The notes under the pieces are model-generated. The model ran no database searches and was not told the origin of the DNA. It was given only the letters and a program-made list of their open reading frames with translations. From Zoroaster sp. YZ-2022 (taxonomy: Eukaryota; Echinodermata; Asteroidea; Forcipulatida; Zoroasteridae), in the NCBI GenBank assembly GCA_029582265.1, contig CM055830.1, forward strand, positions 33,149,172-33,213,171: 64,000 bases of DNA. Direction: 5' to 3'. The translations under genes were made by a program, and so were the position numbers. Below, piece by piece: positions 33,291 to 44,539 of this stretch. The first letter of the stretch is position 1; the number at the start of each line of letters is the position of its first letter.

Positions 33291-34517
33291 TATTAATCCT
33301 CCTACACATGGACTAGGGAGGCCACTCCGATCCACAAAATTCTGCTCTTGAGCAACCTTCAGTACATACATGTACAAGCCTGCTGTCCTTTCCAAGTAAT
33401 CTTACAAAATCAACTGTGTGCCACCCAAGGCCACTGTAAATGTTTGAACATATCAGTAGGGTTTTCAGGTGAAAAATTATTCCTAAACCAATATGCTCAA
33501 TATTTATATCAAATTAAAGGTCTTGATGAAAGAAATACAATGGTTTTTAAATCAAGAAAATCGGACGAGTAGTTTTTGAGGAATCCTGTTTTATTTAATC
33601 AAGTATACAGCATTTGATGAAGCGCGACTGTCCATACACTGTGTGCATCCCTAATGGCAACAAAACCGTTGAATCAGCCTACACACACCGTGATACACAC
33701 GCACAGCGTTCGTGCTCGTTTCCCTCATAAGAGCTTTTGAAAGGGTGTAAAAAATACTCTCCGCTCAAAACTAAACAAAATTACGGCTCAAAACTTTCAC
33801 ATATGATAGAAAAGAGGTGTAAAATTCATTCAGACACCGCTCTTCCCTTTCAACTTGAAGATTTCACCTCAACAAAACGGTGTTTACTTTTTATCTCTTC
33901 GTAACTTCGGTTGTAGAGTAGTTATGGAGATCGAGCAAGCATGGGTATATAAAGGAGCCCTTTGACTCAAGAGGGAAACCAGTTTTCATGTCAATCACAA
34001 TGTACTCGGGCACGGAGACAGCTCCGAAGTGGATGCCCTCAGCAGAGTGCGGCAAATTTTACGCACCGAATGCGCCCGATCTCGGAACACTTCGCGAAAG
34101 GCTGGGTGGGACGAGAGTGGTTCATTCATAAAAACCTAGGCTTTCGCACGTACTTCCGATTGCTATTTTATGTACATTGTTGGGTAGCTGAAACTATAAG
34201 CTTTCCAATGAGCTATTACATGTAAGATTTTGACAGGTAAAAGTAGTAAAAAAAAATTTGATTTAAAATTTTGATGTTTTTTGTTGCGGGCGATGCGCTG
34301 TACGTGTGGCGGGCTTTGGTCAAGCATGTACAAACTGAAAACCCTAATATTAGTATGGCCTGCAATGTATCAATGGGAGACCACCTTACCGTGCAATCTC
34401 AGTGGTGTGACAGTGCACAGAAGGGTAACCATAGGAGGCCACTGGCAACAGCTAATGGCTTGGAGTGGCCTGAATGGGTTGTTTCAAAAATTGCACTGAT
34501 TGTTGGAGGGTTAATTA
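33291..34517. mobile_element. TTAA/CCCTC MITE (type A) split by an 0.89-kb insertion
   Basis: Left part 33291-33450 and right part 34350-34517 join to one type A element, as the intact copy at 416-740 reads straight through this point (TTTGAACAT|TATTAGTATGG). The inserted DNA (about 33456-34347) begins TAGGGTTTTCAGGT and ends CTGAAAACCCTA, a short inverted repeat. It contains a TATATAAAGG at 33947 but no clear ORF. Confidence 0.75.
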
Positions 34518-34599
34518 ATATAAATAATAACGTTATTGGTGGATTTACTTCCTGTTATACCATCAGGGCCGTAGCTAAGGCATAATATCTGGGGGTGTG

Positions 34600-35515
34600 G
34601 TGGCCAATTTGGGTAGAATGTTGTATCCGACCGCCACTTTTTCGCTTTCAATATAACCAATAATGTAATGTAATACCTAGTACCCAGTAAGGTGGAGAAC
34701 ATACAATGTAGGTGATGATGGATACTTCAAATTTATTCCAGGATATTTATTTCATAAAAACTCGGGCATTTTTGGCTATACATGGAGTGTCGTGGCAGAG
34801 CGGTCTAGATTACCGGACTCAAGTTCTGGTGTCAGCAGCAGAATGTGGGTTCGAATCCCGGCCGTGACACTTGTGTCCTTGAGCAAGACACTAAACCATA
34901 ATTGCTTCTCTCCACCCAGGGGTTAAATGGGTACCTGTGAGGGCAGAGTTGGTTGATTAGCCCTATATGCGCTGTAATGGCAGCAATTGAGCTGTATACA
35001 CCCCAGGGAGCTGAGATGGTTTCAGGAATGATTTATGAGCCTTATGAGCAGGGGTAATAATATAATGCGCCTAGAGCACCACTTACATGTAGTTGGTGGA
35101 TACGTGCGCTACATGTATATAAGTCCACACATTATTATTACATTATTAATATTATTATACGATGACTTCCTCAGTCATGTCAGTCTGATCTTGTAAACTC
35201 CCCCGTTAGTGACCAACACGGTCATTGTACATGCACAGTGGCAACTATAATAGGATCCTTCTATTTTCTAAAAGGGGAGGATTTTTTTTAGAACGGAAAT
35301 AGTCCGAAAACATCATAAAAGTGGATTTTAAAGATAGTTTTTGCTTTCTGTACCCCCAAAAATCGCTAGAATCATTTTTTAACTGGTTAGTGGTTACAAA
35401 ACAAATTTGGGGAGTTGGGGAGTTGACAAGATCAGACTGACATGACTAAGGAAGTCATCGTATACCAAAAATTTCTGATTTTTCATGAAAAAAATATCCT
35501 GGAATGATCTCCCAA
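34600..35515. repeat. Large inverted-repeat element split by a SINE
   Basis: The left arm (34727-34781 plus 35160-35207) with TTCCAGGATATTTATTTCAT and ACTTCCTCAGTCATGTCAG is the inverse of 35416-35512. The SINE 34783-35158 interrupts the left arm. Related copies: 58280-58720 and, shorter, 20000-20260. Confidence 0.72.
34783..35158 (+). mobile_element. tRNA-derived SINE, copy 3 (forward)
   Basis: Forward copy from TGGAGTGTCGTGGCAGAGCG to the TATTATTA tail. Flanks repeat ATAC (34778-34781 and about 35157-35160); the paralogous repeat at 58451 (GGTATACGATGAC) is empty. Confidence 0.9.
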
Positions 35516-35607
35516 ACCATAGGAAATTTGAATATGACTTCTGTGAATAAAGTGATTAGTGACGTCTTATCTTTTAAAAAAATATGTTTGGTGATGTCAT
35601 CAAAGTT

Positions 35608-35867
35608 CAGAGCGTCCCCTAGCAGCATTTTTTTGGTACACATGCATTTTCACTATTTTCTCGTTAACCCTAACCATGCTAGGGTAACTTTCTTATCACC
35701 CTGCTGCATGCAACAACATACAACAGTGGTCAATGATCAGAGCGTCCCCTAGCAGCATTTTTTTGGTACACATGCATTTTCACTATTTTCTCGTTAACCC
35801 TAACCATGCTAGGGTAACTTTCTTATCACCCTGCTGCATGCAACAACATACAACAGTGGTCAATGAT
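35608..35867. repeat. Perfect tandem duplication of 130 bp
   Basis: CAGAGCGTCCCCTAGCAGC to CAATGAT is present twice in direct contact with no difference that I can see, so it is very recent or an assembly effect. Confidence 0.9.
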
Positions 35868-36167
35868 CAAGGCCTGCTATGTAGGTACAACAAGATCCAT
35901 GTGTGGATCTTGTTGCACCTAGCAGTGAAGGGTTCAGTAAATTGGACTGGGGTTTTTCAAGCACAGTGCTGTCTGCAATGTTCAACATACAACAAGGGGA
36001 TTATTTAGCTGCACAAGCTTTGTGCTTCTCTGCTATAGTAATCATCATTGTTTTTTCCCTTTATTTACATGCTTGTTACTTTTATGTTTTCTGTTTTTCT
36101 TTGCTTCATTCTGGTTTCTTTATTTACATGAAAGTAACATTCTTTATTTCCTTTATTTAAATGTTAA

Positions 36168-36454
36168 TTAACCCTTCTACACATGGAGGCCACTCCGATC
36201 CACAAAATTCTGTTCTTTAGCAACCTTCAGTACATACATGTACAAGCCTGCTGTCCTTTCCAAGTAATCTTACAAAATCAACTGTGTGCCACCCAAGGCC
36301 ACTGTAAATGTTTGAACATAATAGTATAGCCTGACCTGCAATGTATCCATGGGAGACCATTTGACCCTGCAATCTCAGTGGTGTGACAGTGCACAGAAGG
36401 GTAACCACTGAATGGATTGTTTCAAAAGGTGCACTGATTGTAGGAGGGTTTTAA
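36168..36454. mobile_element. TTAA/CCCTC MITE (type A), full copy with internal deletion
   Basis: Ends TTAACCCTTCTACACATGG and GATTGTAGGAGGGTTTTAA. It lacks the CACTGGCAACAGCTAATGGC segment present in the copy at 416. Confidence 0.78.
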
Positions 36455-36631
36455 CAATGCTAAATGCAACCAGACACAGCACAGACTATTTGTTATACAA
36501 ACACAGTCTGGTGCTGAATGCAACAAGATACAACAGATTGAGTCATCAGTATTGGCTGCTGAATGCAACAAACGTCCATCAGAATTTTACAACTGTTGCA
36601 TCCTGTTGCATTTAGCACATATAGGGTTAAT
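36451..36631. repeat. Inverted-repeat element with GTTGCATTTAGCA ends
   Basis: It starts TTAACAATGCTAAATGCAAC and ends GTTGCATTTAGCACATATAGGGTTAA. Internal units repeat CTGAATGCAACAAGATACAAC three times. A related stretch is at 45839-45935. It directly abuts the type A element at 36168 and shares a TTAA with it. Confidence 0.65.
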
Positions 36632-36700
36632 GACACATTGATATAAGCCGACACTTTCAAACGTTGATTTGTATCTCTTCATTCTGTTAAAGAATTATAT

Positions 36701-36961
36701 TTAACCAGTTCGCACCGGGAATAAAAGTTTTTCCGAACCCTGTGGCGGGTTTATTTTTACCGCACAAACATGACCAATGGTGCTCACCAGAGCGTGACTG
36801 GGAAGACCGCGTCTTCCACCGTATGCTTATGGCTCGTTGCCACGTCGACCGGGAATCTATACAAATATTCCTGAGAATCCTGTGGCGTGTTTAGACACTC
36901 TCCGATCCGCTGTCCAAAAAAAAATAGCGTGTATACACGGCCTCCGAAGCGAACTGGTTAA
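36701..36961. mobile_element. TTAACCAGTTCGCG MITE, copy 3
   Basis: Ends TTAACCAGTTCGCACCGGG and CGAAGCGAACTGGTTAA; the interior is close to copy 1 in reverse orientation. Confidence 0.88.
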
Positions 36962-37194
36962 AAAGGAAGTGAGCAAGGTTACTCAATTCAGGGTCATTGC
37001 ATTTTTTGGACAAAGGGAGATAAGGACAAAAAAAAAGCCTATGGGTTCTGGTCTCCGTATGCATCACCTCGGACCCGCACATCTTCATTTTTTTTTCTTC
37101 ATTTTTTTTGGTGCTATGAAACGACCAATTACAGCTTAAGTTACTGGACTGATTGGAATTCTGATGCATTGTGTTTTAAACTACTTTCACATAA

Positions 37195-37400
37195 GTAAGA
37201 CTAATTGCGGTGATACCATGTGAAATTCTCAATTGAGTAGTAATTAGTTCTGAAAAGAACTGGAGGTTACAACTCGACGTTTCGATCAGTATGCTCTGAT
37301 CGTGCTCTGATCGTGCTCTGATCTCCTGAGGACGATCAGAGAACACTGATCGAAACGTCGAGTTGTACCTCCAGTTCTTTTCAGAACTAATTACTACTCA
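37195..37400. repeat. Inverted-repeat family, copy with both arms
   Basis: The left arm (37210-37310) and right arm (37325-37400) are reverse complements around a short GATCGTGCTCT repeat. The RNA of either strand would fold into a long hairpin. Confidence 0.82.
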
Positions 37401-37429
37401 TAAATTTTGAGGCTTTGCATGGTGGAATA

Positions 37430-37735
37430 TCGATATCGTTTGCGGTAACACCATGTGTTTATCTCAACTAACGTGAAGCTGAGGTACAGGTTCTGAAAAG
37501 AACCTTATCGCACAACTCGCATCTCAACCTTCGTTGAGTGAGAAAGGTTCAAGGGAGAACCAATTTCGGGCACCTCGTTTTTCTCTACTGTCGCTAAGTG
37601 AGAAATATGGTTCAGGGAGAACCATGGGGACTTCACGGGTTAATATGGTTAAGGGAGAACCATGGGGACTTCACAGGTTATTCTCCCGTTGAGAATTTCA
37701 CATGGTGTCACCGCAATTAGTCGTACTTATCCTCC
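37430..37735. repeat. Dispersed repeat, empty site for the Harbinger element
   Basis: Reads GCGGTAACACCATGTGTTTA without interruption; otherwise matches 11735-12960. Contains GGGAGAACCATGGGGACTTC twice. Confidence 0.7.
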
Positions 37736-37737
37736 TC

Positions 37738-37985
37738 ACCATGCAAAGCTACAAGTCTTACTTTCATATAGGGGTATGAACGTTTGCCCGATTTGTGTGG
37801 CCTCTCTCGGCCACCATACTTTGTGTATGGGAAATTTGGTCTGGTTCCAATAACCGGGTATACACGTGTATCACGTATTTCACTGGATGACAACAACAAA
37901 TTACCCCAAAAAAACTTGTCATCACACCGATTTTAAGGCAGACCTATGACCAGAAACCAGATATTTTTTTTTTCTTTGGCCTAAC
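37738..37985. mobile_element. Same MITE family, reverse copy
   Basis: Contains GGGGTATGAACGTTTGCCCG and ends CCTATGACCAGAAACCAG..TTGGCC. Confidence 0.66.
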
Positions 37986-38359
37986 AAAATATATTGGGTT
38001 TTTTATCACGAGATACTGTCATAAGGAATATATTCAGCAGAATCAGCTGAGTCTTCTAACCATTTCCTTTGTCAGAAGAAAAAATTAAAGTTTTGTATTT
38101 TTTAAATTGTCCCAGACAATGAATAAAAACCAAAACAGGAAGTCAGTTATAAAAACCGTGACTTCATCATTCAGTAAGCAGGAAGACACATGGTCCTTTG
38201 TTCAGTTGTGGTCATTTGCCAAAAATTCATTTTTTTGTCATTCCCTGTAATCTTTTTGGGACAAGGAAATATGTCCACATGGATATGGTTTTACTTTCAT
38301 TTCATTTCATTTATTTGTTTCTTCTCAGTGTATATACAATGTGATATTCAACGTATTAA

Positions 38360-38624
38360 TTAACCAGTTCGCACCGGGAATAAAAAAAAGTTTTTCTGAA
38401 CCCCGTGGCGGGTTTATTATTACCGCACAAACACGACCAATGGTGCTCACCAGAGCGTGACCGGGGAGACCGCGTCTTCCACCGTATGCTTATGGCTCGT
38501 TGCCATGTCGACTGGGAATCTATACAAATATTCCCGAGAATCCTGTGGCGTGTTTAGACGCTCTCCGATCCACTGTCCCAAACAAAATTGCATGTATACA
38601 CGGCCTCCGACGCGAACTGGTTAA
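38360..38624. mobile_element. TTAACCAGTTCGCG MITE, copy 4
   Basis: Ends TTAACCAGTTCGCACCGGG and CGACGCGAACTGGTTAA; very close to copy 3, so these two moved or were copied recently. Confidence 0.88.
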
Positions 38625-38750
38625 CAAAACAATATATAGTATGTTACATACAAAGAGAAAGGAAGTGATCTAGCAAACCTTGATAGGCTTAACGAGTAGA
38701 GCCACTCCCTGTGCAGAAAAAAAATATAATAGTATAATATAAATAATAGA

Positions 38751-39221
38751 TTAACCCTAACTCCCTAGGCCCATTTGCTTACACACAACCTGAATCCTCC
38801 CCTTCAGTAGTAAAGCAAGCACATTACATGTATGCACACATGTGTTTCTAATCTGTGATACATATACATTGCCAGGGACCTTCCCTGCATGCATGGAGCA
38901 ATAAACAGTGTCCACTGACCCAAGCACTGATCTTGCAATCACTACAACAAACATGGATGTACATGTACCATGGAAAGGCAAGTATGCCTAATAACCTCAT
39001 TTCTCCAAAATCCTTCACTTTAGCAAAGAGCATGTAGCATGTACAGACCTCAATCCTTCAAAATCCTTCACTTGAGCAAAGAGCATGTAGCATGTACAGA
39101 CCTCAATCCTTCAAAATCCTTCACTTTAGCAAAGAGCATGTAGCATGTACAGACCTCAATCCTTCAAAATCCTTCACTTGAGCAAAGAGGATTTTGGAGG
39201 ATTTTGGAAGGTTAGGGTTAA
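38751..39221. mobile_element. TTAACCCTAAC MITE, copy 2 with internal tandem repeat
   Basis: Ends TTAACCCTAACTCCCTAGG and GGAAGGTTAGGGTTAA. A unit of about 58 bases (GCAAAGAGCATGTAGCATG.. to AAAATCCTTCACTT) is repeated four times at 39005-39190. Confidence 0.85.
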
Positions 39222-39291
39222 TGATAGATTGATAGATAGATCAACTGAAATAAGGCATATAGCAAAATTCAGAATATAATATAAAGCATAC

Positions 39292-39495
39292 TTAATAGCT
39301 ACTTGAATAATATGCACTAAGATTCTTTTTGAATGAGTGTGGTGAAACATATTTTCTCATAGTATTAGGCAAAGAATTCCAACAAGTATTGGCACGATAA
39401 CGTAAGCTCTGCTTTACAATGTTAGTCCGAGGACGTGGTTTATGCATATTATCGGCCTGTCTCGTATTATGTACATGTATGTCTTTGTTGTACAC
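39292..39495 (-). mobile_element. LINE reverse-transcriptase C-terminal fragment
   Basis: The minus frame reads HNTRQADNMHKPRPRTNIVK, then SLRYRANTCWNSLPNTMRKY and SFKKNLSAYY-stop. NTR..R(T/S)N..K.SLR.....WN.LP is a conserved end of LINE reverse transcriptases. No other part of the element is seen. Confidence 0.72.
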
Positions 39496-39571
39496 AAAAA
39501 AATATGTGAATATGGAAGGGTTAAGATTATTTATAGAACTCGGTTTCTAAACGTGAACTTGATTTTACTTC

Positions 39572-39838
39572 TTAACCAGTTTGCGTCTGAGGCTGTGTAT
39601 ACACGCAATTTTTTTTTTGCACCACGGATCGGAGAGCATCTAAACACGCCATAGGAAACTCCGGAATATTTGTATGCATGCTCGGTTGACGTGGCAACGA
39701 GCCGAGCGTACAGTGACATGCTCGGTAGATGTGGCCACGCGCTGTGGAAGCTTCCATTAATTAACGTGTTTGTGGGGGAAAAAGAAACCCGCACAGGGGC
39801 CCAGAAAAACTTGTTTATTCCCGACGCGAACTGGTTAA
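39572..39838. mobile_element. TTAACCAGTTCGCG MITE, copy 5
   Basis: Ends TTAACCAGTTTGCGTCTG and CGACGCGAACTGGTTAA; shares the GAAGCTTCCATTAA interior variant with copy 2. Confidence 0.87.
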
Positions 39839-39948
39839 AAAAGAACACGTTTCTTTCATTTTTGTATGACTACAAGGGTCAAAATCAGTCAAAATCAGTT
39901 AAAATCAGTCAAAACGTTGATATACTTGCCAAGGTATATCTAGTGCAC

Positions 39949-40264
39949 TTAACCCTCTTATGACTACAAGGGTCAAAATCAGTCAAAATGTTGATATACT
40001 TGCCAAGGTATATCTTGTGCACTTAAAAGTCGAACACTGTCAAACCTTACACGTCATAAGTATATTTACAGGTCAAAATGAGTCGACTGTTTTTTGACTG
40101 GTAAAAGCATTGTCTTGTATTGTTCAGGGTGGTAAAGATTAAAGGAAAAACCAGTGTAAAATGCATGTGTGCACATTTGGGTACAACAGTCAAAACAGTC
40201 AGTTGACTGGTTTTGACCTCTATAGCTACTTGCCACTAAAGTGCAGCTGTAGTAGGAGGGTTAA
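39949..40264. mobile_element. TTAA/CCCTC MITE (type B), tandem copy 1
   Basis: TTAA flanks both ends; the interior is CCCTCTTATGACTACAAGGG.. to ..CAGCTGTAGTAGGAGGG. It holds many copies of GTCAAAA/TTTTGAC in both orientations, as all type B copies do. The TTAA duplication and CCCT ends point to piggyBac-like mobilisation. No ORF of note. A truncated copy lies just upstream at 39871-39948. Confidence 0.8.
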
Positions 40265-40876
40265 TTGTAGAACCGGGTAATGACAGTTTTGTTCCATTGA
40301 AACGTTTTGTTTTTAAAGCAAATAAAACCAGTTGATACAATGTACATTTAAGAGCTTTCGGTTTTAAATTATCTTCTGTGGCCTTGCTTGCCAGTCCTTG
40401 GGAAAATCTTGATATCCCCAAAATAGAAAATCAAAACTGAAATTGCTATGTCAAAATATTCTTTTGAGAAATGAAATTAGTTACAGTTATTGCAACATAA
40501 TATGTAAAGAAAATATGGATTATTTTAAATCTACAGGAACTGAGAAATCCAGGTGCCAAAAAAAAACCAAACTGCATTTGTTTATTCACCCCTGTTTACA
40601 TCCTTTGGGGCAGAAACACCGATTCCTGGTTCTGTGGGGAGCTGTTTTTATAAACTAGAAACCAGCACATGCACGAGGGGTTTGTTTTTGCAAAGGTGGT
40701 ACATGTAGGTTGTGATAACACTAAAGCTTGGAGTTTGCTTTTAAAACCAAATTCCCAGATATTCTTTATCAATGTAATTCATTGTATACATGTACATGGA
40801 CAAGTATGTTACATACAGATTTTTTTTTATGATTATTTTTTTTATAGATATTTGTATGGTAGACTGTATTTAGATT

Positions 40877-41193
40877 TTAACCCCTTTGTGACTGCAAGGG
40901 TCAAAATCAGTCAAAATGTTGATATACTTGCCATGGTATATCTAGTGCACTGAAAAGTCGAACACTGTCAAACCTTACGTGTAGTAAGTACATTTACAGG
41001 TCAAAATGAGTCGGCCGTTTTTGACTGGTAAAAGCATTGTTCTTGTATTGTTGAGAGTGGTCAAAATGACAGTAAAAACCAGTCAAAAATGCCCCTGTGT
41101 ACACATTTGGGTTAACAGTCAAAACGGGCATTTGACTGATTTTGACCTCTATAGCTACTTGCCACTAAAGTGCAGCTGTAGTAGGAGGGTTAA
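40877..41193. mobile_element. TTAA/CCCTC MITE (type B), tandem copy 2
   Basis: Same element as at 39949, ends TTAACCCCTTTGTGACTGC and GTAGTAGGAGGGTTAA. Confidence 0.8.
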
Positions 41194-41799
41194 TTGTAGA
41201 ACCGGGTAATGACAGTTATGTTCCATTGAAACGTTTTGTTTTTAAAGCAAATAAAACCAGTTGATACAATGTACATTTAAGAGCTTTCGGTTTTAAATTA
41301 TCTTCTGTGGCCTTGCTTGCCAGTCCTTGGGAAAATCTTGATATCCCCAAAATAGAAAATCAAAACTGAAATTGCTATGTCAAAATATCCTGTTGAGAAA
41401 TGAAACTAGTTACAGTTATTGCAACATAATATGTAAAGCAAATATAGATTATTTTAAATCTACAGGAACTGAGAAATCCTGGTGCCAAAAAAACCCCAAA
41501 CTGCATTTGTTTATTCACCCCTGTTTACATCCTTTGGGGCAGAAACACTGATTCCTGGTTCTGTGGGGAGCTGTTTTTATAAACTAGAAACCAGCACATG
41601 CACGAGGGGTTTGTTTTTGCAAAGGTGGTAGGTTGTGATAACACTAAAGCTTTGAGTTTGCTTTTAAAACCAAATTCCCAGATATTCTTTATCAATGTAA
41701 TTCATTGTATACATGTACATGGACAAGTATGTTACATACAGATTTTTTTTATGATTAATTTTTTTTATAGATATTTGTATGGTAGACTGTATTTAGATT

Positions 41800-42128
41800 T
41801 TAACCCCTTTGTGACTGCAAGGGTCAAAATCAGTCAAAATGTTGATATACTTGCCAAGGTACATGTATATCTAGTGCACTTAAAAGTCGAACACTGTCAA
41901 ACCATGGAGGAAGGCGTGTAGTAAGTACATTTACAGGTCAAAATGAGTCGACCGTTTTTGACTGGTAAAAGCATTGTCTGGTATTGTTGAGAGTGGTCAA
42001 AATGACAGTAAAAACCAGTCAAAATGCCCATGTGTGCACATTTGGGTCAACAGTCAAAACAGGCATTTGACTGGTTTTGACCTCTATAGCTACTTGCCAC
42101 TAAAGTGCAGCTGTAGTAGGAGGGTTAA
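41800..42128. mobile_element. TTAA/CCCTC MITE (type B), tandem copy 3
   Basis: Same element as at 39949, with small insertions (an extra ACATGT near 41862 and ATGGAGGAAGG near 41905). Confidence 0.8.
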
Positions 42129-42279
42129 TTGTAGAACCGGGTAATGACAGTTTTGTTCCATTGAAACGTTTTGTTTTTAAAGCAAATAAAACCAGTTGAT
42201 ACAATGTATATTTAAGAGCTTTCGGTTTTAAATTATCTTCTGTGGCCTTGCTTGCCAGTCCTTGGGAAAATCTTGATAT

Positions 42280-42642
42280 AATAATAATAATAATGTGTGG
42301 ACTTATATAGCGCACGTATCCACCAACTAAGTGGTGCTCAAGGCGCATTATATCATTACCAAGGCTCATAAGGCTCATAAATCATTCCTGAAACCATCTC
42401 AGCTCCTTGGGGAGTATACAGCTCAATTGCTGCCATTACAGCGCATATAGGGCTAATCAACCAACTCTGCCCTCACAGGTACCCATTTAACCCCTGGGTG
42501 GAGAGAAGCAATTATGGTTAAGTGTCTTGCTCAAGGACACAAGTGTCACGGCCGGGATTCGAACCCACATTCTGCTGCTAACACCAGAACTTGAGTCCGG
42601 TAAGCTAGACCGCTCGGCCACGACACTCCACAACACTCCACA
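42280..42642 (-). mobile_element. tRNA-derived SINE, copy 4 (reverse)
   Basis: Inserted in the third spacer of the tandem 0.93-kb array; spacers 1 and 2 read straight through (CTTGATATCCCCAAAATAG). Confidence 0.9.
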
Positions 42643-43025
42643 AAATAGAAAATCAAAACTGAAATTGCTATGTCAAAATATTCTGTTGAGAAATGAAACT
42701 AGTTAGTTATTGCAACATAATATGTAAAGCAAATATGGATTATTTTAAATCTACAGGAACTGAGAAATCCTGGTGCCAAAAAAAAACCAAACTGCATTTG
42801 TTTATTCAGTCCTGTTTACATCCTTTGGGGCAGAAACACTGATTCCTGGTTCTGTGGGGAGCTGTTTTTATAAACTAGAAACCAGCACATGCACGAGGGG
42901 TTTGTTTTTGCAAAGGTGGTAGGTTGTGATAACACTAAAGCTTGGAGTTTGCTTTTAAAACCAAATTCCCAGATATTCTTTATCAATGTAATTCATTGTA
43001 TACATGGACAAGTATGTTACATACA

Positions 43026-43219
43026 CAGAGCTGCCAACTCTTCCGGATTCTGCGGAAGACTTCGCGTATTTGACGGTAATTTACTTACTTAAAATATATG
43101 CAAGGAGGCCTCTCCTTTTGGCACCAAAAGGAGAGGCCTCCTTGCATATATTTTAAGTAAGTAAATTACCGTCAAATACGCGAAGTCTTCCGCAGAATCC
43201 GGAAGAGTTGGCAGCTCTG
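43026..43219. mobile_element. Perfect 194-bp foldback palindrome element
   Basis: Two 96-bp arms are exact reverse complements around the two central bases CA (43122-43123). The ends are CAGAGCTGCCAACTCTTCC. It is flanked by a direct repeat CATACA (43020-43025 and 43220-43225). Sister copies of the host unit (40810, 41740) lack it. Only a DNA transposon with fused arms, in the manner of foldback or hAT-derived MITEs, explains this easily. Confidence 0.93.
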
Positions 43220-43233
43220 CATACAGTGTGTAC

Positions 43234-44473
43234 TACGAAAGCCCATTAGTGCCATCGTCATTTTATTTTCGAGAGCAGTTATTTTTATTTTCCACAGCAG
43301 TTATTTTTATTTTCCAGAGCAGTTATTTTTATTTTCCCGAGCAGTTATTTTTATTTTCCAAGAACAGTTATTTATATATTCAAGAATAGTTATTTTTATT
43401 TTCAAGAACAGTTATTTTTATTTTCAAGAAGCACATGTTTCGCACGGATGCCTAGCCTGTGTATGCACTGCAGCTAGTGCATGCAGCTTGCATACATTCC
43501 TCAAAAGCGCAGCTGTAATACTGGGAGCAGTGTTTCCTCAGAATGCCCCACCAGGACTCAATGCGCTGGTTGCTCTGACTGCTTCCTTCGAGGAAGCTCC
43601 TCTCCCCTGCAAATGCATCTTGAGAGTTTCTTCTCAAGAACTGTTGCATCTGTCGAACAGAGCTATTTTCCGTTCCAGCGTCGCCCCGAAGTAGTCTAGG
43701 ACAGCCTACTTTGTTTATCAGTTTCCATGAAATACCCCGCAATAATGCCAGGGTCACTATTTGTCAGAGTTCAAGCCAGAGGATCTGTCTTGAATACCCG
43801 TCGATACGTCTGTTAATACAAACCCCGTAAGGATTTAGTTTGTCATAAGAGTCCAGGTGCCACACAAAGTTTGGGCCTCTTCCGTTGTATGTCCTTCTCT
43901 GTAGCCGCCGCCGCCTTCTTTGCTTGACTCCCTCTGGGTCTAGTAATCCCAGAAGATGGCGCACTGTTTCTCGGCTTACCAGAATTCCATTCTGAAGGCA
44001 TCTCAGGTGCATCCACCTGTAACCACAAAGTTGCCCTGAGGTACTCAACTGCCCTTCTATAAAACATGCAACATCAACGATGTCTGTGTGGTGTTTGCGG
44101 CGATAAAGGCAAAGTTCTCGCAATTTACGGTTTAGGTTACGCTTGCTGATAAAGATATTATGATTAGAAGCAAGTGAAGCAATTATTTCGTCATAATTAA
44201 GTCCTAAACTAAAGTAACGCCTGATCAAATGCAGACTCCGTGCGTCCGAAGCCGCCGCAGCCATAGATGATGATGGCTTCCAGAAATCGAACAGCTGCTT
44301 CAAAAAAAGACAAAAATAAAGCTGCTTGAAAATAAAAATAACTGCTCTTGAAAATAAAAATAAATGCTCTTGAAAATAAAACAAAATGCTCTTGAAAATT
44401 AAATAACTGCTCTGGAAAATAAAAATAACTGCTCTCGAAAATAAAATTGTGATGGCACTAATGGGCTTTCGTA
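43234..44473 (-). mobile_element. Integrase-core (rve/DDE) transposon, copy B, both termini present
   Basis: It is 1240 bp long and bounded by inverted repeats TACGAAAGCCCATTAGTGCC at 43234 and its complement ending at 44473. Each terminus is followed by six to eight 22-bp units in inverted orientation. The transposase lies on the minus strand. It is inserted in the third copy of a tandem 0.93-kb unit, whose sisters at 40810 and 41740 show the empty site near TTACATACAGA. The target duplication is obscured because a foldback element sits directly beside it. Confidence 0.82.
43452..44290 (-). pseudogene. Integrase-core transposase pseudogene, copy B
   Basis: On the minus strand the frame runs from about 44290 (AAASDARSLHLIRR) through HLDSYDKLNPYGVCIN and RIDGYSRQILWLEL to a stop near 43764. 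Copy A has one base more there (CTTGCCTCTCTG against CTTGAACTCTG), so a single-base loss breaks the frame. It resumes as VGCPRLLRGDAGTENSS and ends SNQRIESWWGILRKHC. All three catalytic acidic residues are still encoded (HLD, RGD, RIE). Each copy is intact where the other is broken at most positions. Confidence 0.82.
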
Positions 44474-44539
44474 ACATACAGATGTTTTTTATGATTAATT
44501 ATTTTTTTAGTGATATTTGTATGGTAGACTATTTAGATT

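Noticed and set aside
33944..33960. TATA box (GTATATAAAGG) as a gene promoter
   Set aside because: It lies inside an inserted repeat element and no gene follows.
34790..34870. tRNA-Leu/Ser gene
   Set aside because: This is the head of a SINE with body and tail present in at least four copies in the window.
36837..37169. Frames of 90-100 codons on both strands
   Set aside because: They run through a TTAA MITE into another MITE fragment; no conserved motif.
40669..40953. Repeated small frame starting MHEGFVFAKVV in three places
   Set aside because: The frames are conserved only because the 0.93-kb unit is tandemly repeated; the C-terminal halves differ by frameshift between units.
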